From positions 62,001 to 126,000 of the forward strand of contig WIDE01000068.1 of assembly GCA_015039315.1 (NCBI GenBank): a DNA stretch of 64,000 nucleotides, read 5' to 3'. The notes beneath the pieces were generated by a model. The model made no database searches and was not told where the DNA came from. It saw only the letters and a list, made by a program, of their open reading frames with translations. The number at the start of each line of letters is the position of its first letter. Position 1 is the first letter of the stretch. Source of the DNA: Clavulina sp. PMI_390 (lineage: Eukaryota; Basidiomycota; Agaricomycetes; Cantharellales; Hydnaceae). Below are positions 58,031 through 64,000 of the stretch, piece after piece. The position numbers and the translations under genes are program-made.

Positions 58031-58472
58031 CGTCTCCTGCATCTAGCGACTAGGATCCCAAAGAACATACATGGTGGTCACTTCGATGATAAGAGCCTAA
58101 TCTGGCGCCCGTGTAATGAACCAATGATGTCATGGCAGCAAGCGCGTAATAAAATCCCGACTCCGTGAAGTCACCGCCTTCGACACCCCGTTCAAAACGC
58201 CCAGTCTTACTCCCCCTTTTTCATTTGAAAAACTACCAGCTACTGAATAGTTCCTATTACTCCCCCCATCCATCTTCTCCGCAACCCTCATTTGACATAC
58301 ATAGAACACTACCTATGTAACATAACCATCGCGCATTGATACTGGCTTGGTCAAATATATACCACCAGTACACCCTTCGTCATCTGTAAAGCACATTCAT
58401 CGCACTCTTGGGGGTATATAGGTAATTATTTAGCAAGCGCGTCATATTTTACACCCCTAGGAAAATTGGACG
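58031..58472. other. Unique spacer between the duplication units
   Basis: About 440 bp not matching either unit. Nothing recognised; it may mark the junction of the rearrangement. Confidence 0.45.
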
Positions 58473-61005
58473 AGCAGGGGTTGCGACACAAGCGGACTGA
58501 ACTGGCGCTTCCTGGACAACTGGTGAACCTGATCGAGTGTTCCAAAGCTCATCAAATTGAGACCTCTAGGCATCTATCCCTCCTACGTCGCCAACTTTTT
58601 CATATCATCGGCTGCACCGACGCCAAATGCTACCACCACTAAACTCGGGCATTATAGCAGGAGAGAAGGCCTTCTTGCAATTTATTTGATTTATAAGGGT
58701 CTGAATTACTCAATGCGAATATATCACGGCAGCAGCTACAACAGAACACTTTGATCCCTTCATGTTTTGGCGCGCTATTTCTGACATTTATAAACCTTTT
58801 CACCAATACTTGGACCACTTTATCAGAGCTGCAACAACTGATTGTATGAGAAATTATGAGCAAAGTTAGAGAGAAGAGCTGATACGATGGCGAAATCACT
58901 GGTGAGATGATTTACCTTCCGTTCGAAGCCGTGAATCGGATTCCTGCAGGATTGGGGAACGTGGATCACTTCCTATAATACTGGCCAGTGACAGGAGTCG
59001 TCGTTTCTCCCGCCACATAGGGAAGACCTATATATGTCGTATGTCGCGGAGTAGGAATGTCAGCGGGAATTGATTGGGCTATAGTGACACGTGCGTGTGC
59101 CTTGAATGAAAACGTACATTCTGAGTACCAAGCGTTGAGCACCACACATGCGAAAGGCTCTGCGCAGACGGTAGGGCCTGTCCAAGTTTCACCACCACCT
59201 AGTTATTCGGGACATCTAGTGAGTAACGAGTGGTGCAAGATCTGATGGTTCTATGCACTTACATTGGGAGTACTCGGGCAACTGGGCGCGCACACCGGCC
59301 ACAGCAACAACAAAGGCCCCAAGGAAAGCCGTGAATCTCATGCTTGCAAGAGTTAGTGGGGAGGGTGACGTCGCAATGACGGGTGGTCAACCAGGGTCCA
59401 GGCTCATATTTATAGACTTCCAGCACGCGTCAAGTTGTCGGATGTTTCAAGGGCGGATATGTCCAAGACAGGGCCAACGTCCGCTGGCAGGCACCGAGTT
59501 TGCACCGAACTACAGCACAGTTTTGCGTGTCACTAAGCAAAGATTGAGGCACAGGCGATTGATTTGCGCATTTCTGCTTTAGCATCTCAGGGCGGCGAAG
59601 GGATCGGCTGCCGTGGATGAATGTGGTGAGATACATGTACATGTGCACAGTGCGATTACTTACTGATGGGGATTCAATATAAATCAATGCTTTGCCTGAG
59701 TAGCCGTAGAAGTCGAGGCCCGTGTTCTCAGCAAACTATCGCTCAAACGGGAACAAATGCGCGTTTCCCTGGACCATCTTCTCGTTGGGACATTTAGAGA
59801 AAGTGTTTTGACGGTCAACCCGGCATTCTCTGTATGGTTTTGGCCTTCCTGCTCCTCAAACCTACCTCTATCCAGCTCTTCTCACGCGTTCAACCGCAGT
59901 GAATTCTCCATTCATGGGCATGAACGGCATTTGGGGCTTTAACCACATCTGCGCTTTTGCCTGCTTCCCCGAGAATATCGGATGAGGGCGAGAATCAAGG
60001 AGGTAGTTTGAAAATTTTCCTGATGGTGTTTCTATTTTTGCGTAAAATCAGTAAGCTGGCTCATAAATGAAACAGAGAAGCAAATAGGCTAATTCACTCC
60101 AGCAGGTCAGCCAAGAACTGGTGATTAAATAGCCTTTCGCGACCCGCCGCATGCTAAGAACATAAGGGAAAAAAGTTCATCAGAAGCTCTCTATATCTGC
60201 ACCGGTGCGATATTTCTCGCATCAAGGCTCCCCATACACTTTATTTACCAACGATTGATGCGGTACTACTGAAGCACCATACCAAGGCTTCCGTGCGATA
60301 ATCGCACATACTCATCATGAGATCATACAATTTTGGTGGAGAGGCTTTCAATGGAATTGTATTCATACCTCAGAACTGGCGAGGTTGGAGCTAATCACGA
60401 GCGAGATGAGAATATGAAGGCAGAGGTGCATCCTTTTTCGACAGGACAAGATCTCCAGCACACGCTTCAACAGCATCAGATCATTCCAAAAAGCGATCAA
60501 AACCACAGAGATATAGTTTAACCATAGAAGGTGATCCAAAGCCTCTCATTTCGCGTTTCGTCGGACCCTGCATCCTACATGTGTCAGCATGAAGTGTTGA
60601 TGGCTATTGTTTCAATGTTTGGCATGGTTCCCACGGCTCGAGCCAAAGCCCAAGTCACGAAAACAACACGGTGACCTGATGCTCCTGACGCGGTCACCGC
60701 CGTTCGTCGCGTCCACATCCTTCAAATTGTGGCAGACCTACACCTAGTCATCACCAAACTATCCATATATACGACATGCCCCCTAAAAAGGGAGAAAAAC
60801 CTCGAGCAACTTCGCCCACCATTTCTCTTACCAAACTCCACCGTATCCTTCGCCCTCTAAGAAGCAAATGCGTCGCCCTTGCAGAGACCCTAAATCAACC
60901 CTCCGTAAGACACGCTATTACGGGCAGCACGGTGACCACGTCGCGCCTCATTCGTGACGAAACCTCCTTCGACTTCCCTAACATATCATCCTCGTCTCCT
61001 GCATC
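58473..61005. repeat. Segmental tandem duplication, unit 2
   Basis: Second unit, with the second CBM1 gene and the intact 5' end of the 945-residue gene. See unit 1. Confidence 0.9.
58966..59341 (-). CDS. Small secreted CBM1 protein, copy 2
   Basis: Duplicate of the gene at 56,078-56,452 with identical exon lengths: 59341-59263 (79 nt), 59198-59118 (81 nt), 59027-58966 (62 nt); 73 residues. Signal peptide MRFTAFLGAFVVAVAGVRA, then the CBM1 QLPEYSQCGGETWTGPTVCA, EPFACVVLNAWYSECLP and the same tail. Differences fall on binding-face or nearby residues (W to Y before SQC, G to T in CGGEGW, N-P-W to N-A-W, N to E before the last Cys), while the signal peptide, Cys and tail are nearly unchanged. 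Both copies keep open frames and splice sites, so both seem maintained. Cellulose binding is expected from the family; a function in infection or wood or litter decay is inference. Confidence 0.88.
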
Positions 61006-63721
61006 CCACTTCCATCGATCCCCCCACCCAGCCATTGGGATCCCTACTCTGCATGATGACGATGCTTATGTGCCTTTCGGGCATGTAGCGTATCTTCCAA
61101 CCTCCAACACGATTGGTGGTGGCCACAGGTTGGGAGACAGCATGAACCGCATCAATGCCGAGATTGGCGTTGGTATTGCATATGCTCGGCTTGGTGACAA
61201 GGTTGCGGCAGTGGTCACGGCATTCGAAGGTGTAGTAAAAAACATTCACCCGACTTTACCACCCCCAACATCTCAGCACTCACTTCGCTCGATGTGTGGG
61301 GCGGTGGTTGGACAGCAAATCGAGCCGCTGGGAGAAAACGACCTTTCAGATGACGAATCTGATGATAGCGAGGAAGGAGACGAGAATGAGGAGGATGAGG
61401 ATGAAGATGAAGAAGAGAGCGAGATGGCCGTGGACCAGTGGTATGAAGCCATTCCAGACCACCTTCGCAGGTATGTCTGTTTCCATGATGCACAACTACT
61501 TGCAACTCAACAATATCTGATCTCCCCTAGGTTCGTCGTGATTGGGCACGCGGTCGACATGATCGAGAAAATTCTACCAATGTCGCTTCCTCGTCTATGG
61601 GAAGATTTACTCGACTGTTGTGCAAAGAACGCCAGTTCAATTGAGGTAAGCCTGCTTTCCGTGCCTCACTACCCATAAACTGACTCTTTATAGGTGCAAA
61701 TGGTGCTCAGCAAACTGTTGGCCTGTGCTCTGAGCTCTGCTCCCAAACCAATGCCTACTACCGAGAAAAAGTTTCCTCCGTCATACCTCCTCAAACTCTC
61801 GCAACGTTTGTTCGGCTCCATCCCCTCACTCGATCCACTGTTCTTCATCGATTCTGTGCTTCGCGCTGTGGGAGAGAGTGATCCGCGACTGTCGTGGAGT
61901 CATCCTCCATTACTCTCGTTCGCCGAGAATCATCCTTGTGCACCTCTCATCGCCTCACGTATCCTCGACTCGCTACTCGCGAACCCTGATAAACCCAAAC
62001 AAAATACGCGCATGCGGAAGTGGACCAAGCTTCTCCTCAGACTAGACTTTTCTCTTCCGCCAGACGAAGATATGGAGGACGGGGAAGCTGTTCGTTGGGT
62101 TGAGGCGCTTGCGAAAACCGCTATTCAAGTCCTGGATATTTGTACCGAACTTGAGTCCTGGCGTTCTGCTGGGCTGTGTCTCGGCCTCCATGCCTACGTT
62201 CGGTCGGAGGATTACCCTGGTCTTCGCGCTACGCTCCTCGAGCGCCTACTCGTTCTCTCCAACAAGGTGTTCGTCGACGGTAGAATCGCTACCAAAGCAG
62301 GTGCCTTACCTCCCAAGGACATCTTTGCCATTATGCTGCCATGTCTGGAAAAGCAGTACTTTTTCGATGCGGTTAGCGAGTATGCGAGCGCGCTGTGGGC
62401 AACGGAGAAGCTTCATGCTATGGAAGCAATGTTCCTCTCATCTGCACTGTCGTTCGCGAAACGTTGTTCTGCACCTAGCCCATATGACGAAGATCTCGAC
62501 CCGCTCCTTGATGACCACCAGATGGATGAGGTCAGGAAATGGTACGCTAGAGCACTGGACAAGTGTCGCCGCCAGCGGTCTTTATCTAGCTATGCCACGA
62601 ATAACTCTGTCCCGGACGTGCGATCCGCCTCTGGTTCACCTTCCAAACACCTCAAAGTGAATCGCCCTCCACCTCAGATCAGTACGAACAAATCATCGAC
62701 GCAGATCCCCAAGAACATCCCACGGAAACAGGTTTTTGTTGAGCTTATTGTGAGGCCGAAACATACCACCATGCCTTCAACGAGCAGCGGAATTGACCCT
62801 CGTAGGAAAAGACCTTTCCTTCCTGACCTCATTGCTCGGACCTCGTCGGTATCGACCCCCAGCACTTCAGAGCGTTCAACTCCATTCACCGATGTTGTCA
62901 CTATTGACTCGTCCTCGAGCGACGACGAAGAGGTGCCCATATCTCGGAAAGGACCCCGTCGCAGCCCCAAAGAACGAGTGTACAAAACCTCCTCAACGAA
63001 CGTGTCGTATGCACAACCTCCGTCATGGGTTACGGATCCTCAAACTATCGAGGATGCCAAACGCGCTGCGTTGGCGTCATCGTATCGAGCTTCTGCCGCC
63101 CGGAACGAGGCAATCTATGACGAAGAGTCCGATTCCAATGATGGTTCTCCTGGGCTGGTGGAGTCCAGTGATGACACTGACGATGAGCCCGTCGATCACC
63201 GACACGAGGCTCAGGACGTGGACCTTACCCCTCTTGCGGCACGAGCGCGTCAAAGGGGCAGGACATCAAGTGGTCTCTCTGCCGCATCATCGTCGTCTTC
63301 TTCACTATGTCTTCCCTCTCTCAGCCGGAGGACAACATCAACAGTTTACTCTGAGTCAAGCCGTCAATCATCTTTCTCCTCCATTACGTCCTATTCATCA
63401 TCTCATCAATCTCAACCATTTCCATACCTCTATCAGCAAGGCGTTGGATCCTATCCCTCCCAATCCCAATCCCAGTCTCACTCTCGACCCCAGTACAACC
63501 CTGCTTATACTCGTCATAACCACAAGCCAGTTCCTCCGTCGAGTGAGCCTGGCCCTCTCAACCTCTTCAATCCTGCACCCAAACGCCCTCGGCCGAGCGC
63601 AGAACCTCATATCATGAACTTAACACCTCGAAGTGAACGCGATCCGCTCGATCTTTTCTCTTCTCCACTAGCTCCAGTCTTGGCTCGTCCTGCGAAGAAA
63701 CGACGTTTGGGACGAGAATGA
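60776..63721 (+). CDS. Acidic Ser-rich nuclear-type protein, function unknown
   Basis: Not recognised. Three exons: 60776-61470, 61531-61645, 61694-63721 (introns 60 and 48 nt); 945 residues. Residues ~1-75 are basic/Ser-rich (MPPKKGEKPRATSPTISLTK). A helical part follows (INAEIGVGIAYARLGDKVAA), then a very acidic run (ENDLSDDESDDSEEGDENEE and on) and a helical domain rich in Leu from about residue 230 to 560 (LPRLWEDLLDCCAKNASSIE; LLLRLDFSLPPDEDMEDGEA; YFFDAVSEYASALWATEKLH). The C-terminal 380 residues are disordered, Ser/Gln-rich, with an acidic SDD patch and two basic clusters (KRPRPSAEP; PAKKRRLGRE at the end) that look like nuclear localisation signals. The acidic and helical layout suggests a chromatin or nucleic-acid-associated factor, but no family motif supports a name. 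Its 5' end was duplicated upstream. Confidence 0.8.
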
Positions 63722-64000
63722 CTGGCTACCAGTTGGAGGAGTAACTTATTCATTCTTATCGTACTCGGCGGCCGGTGTCATTTGATTATTCTATTGCAAC
63801 ATCAATTAGGGGTGGCTGTGAAATTTATTACCTTCCAGATGGCAGGCTATTGCAATATGTCCGATGCTCTGCCAGCGCGTTAAACAGATTTCTTGGCATT
63901 GATCGAGCCCAGTGGGTTGGCGGGGAGGGCTGTGTGTTCATCACTAGGATGTCTCACCTTCATCGCACTGAGGCACTGCGGAATATGCCTCTTAGGGCCA
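63722..64000. other. 3' flank, nothing recognised
   Basis: Downstream of the stop codon to the window end. No gene or element seen. Confidence 0.4.

Noticed and set aside
62793..63617. 274-codon + strand frame inside the last gene
   Set aside because: Out-of-frame shadow of exon 3 of the 945-residue protein, which has the better start, splicing and low-complexity pattern.

Overview
This window looks like nuclear DNA of a filamentous basidiomycete. Genes are split by many short introns (about 50-90 nt, GT..AG, several with CTNAC-like branch points). U6 snRNA, an intron-bearing tRNA, eIF2-beta, Mrc1, HMG-CoA lyase, a vacuolar-type alpha-mannosidase and small secreted CBM1 proteins are all typical of Agaricomycetes. 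From remembered resemblance of the F-box, TM-WD40 and short-family proteins I would guess Ceratobasidiaceae (Rhizoctonia-like); that is inference, not a search result. Exon boundaries below were read by hand from splice signals, reading phase and family sequence; there is no transcript evidence.

Layout. 1.3-5.7 kb (-): one large Ser/Pro-rich disordered protein. 8.4-9.7 kb (+): mitochondrial adrenodoxin-type ferredoxin in six exons. 10.6-22.1 kb (-): seven copies (A-G, one of them a pseudogene) of an unrecognised gene family in tandem; an eighth copy (H) lies alone on the + strand at 32.2-33.1 kb. 22.7-28.1 kb (+): GH38 alpha-mannosidase (Ams1 type) with very many exons, some extremely small. 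28.4-31.3 kb: tRNA gene, U6 snRNA gene and a C2H2 zinc-finger gene. 34.7-38.6 kb (-): membrane-spanning WD40 protein. 39.0-40.0 kb: a candidate non-autonomous DNA transposon with 25-bp terminal inverted repeats. 40.2-43.7 kb (-): a helical/TPR-like protein with an NCxWFA motif. 44.1-55.0 kb: a conserved housekeeping block (eIF2-beta, HMG-CoA lyase, Mrc1/claspin) and then an F-box gene. 55.6-61.0 kb: a 2.4-2.5 kb tandem segmental duplication, each unit with a 73-residue secreted CBM1 protein on the - strand; the first unit ends in a dead 5' fragment of the gene that follows the second unit. 60.8-63.7 kb (+): a 945-residue acidic, Ser-rich protein of unknown function.

The window alternates conserved single-copy genes with fast-evolving lineage-specific families. 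The strongest candidate for something undescribed is the eight-copy family. Its members share a core (YYRLFQ..., IGR-R...PPR...LK..IA..EGF...APGTD...P.EVII), an intron directly before that core, and a short last exon encoding a motif like HYRVIVVAERL. The next most interesting points are the micro-exons inferred in the mannosidase (2 nt) and HMG-CoA lyase (6 nt), and the CBM1 tandem duplication.
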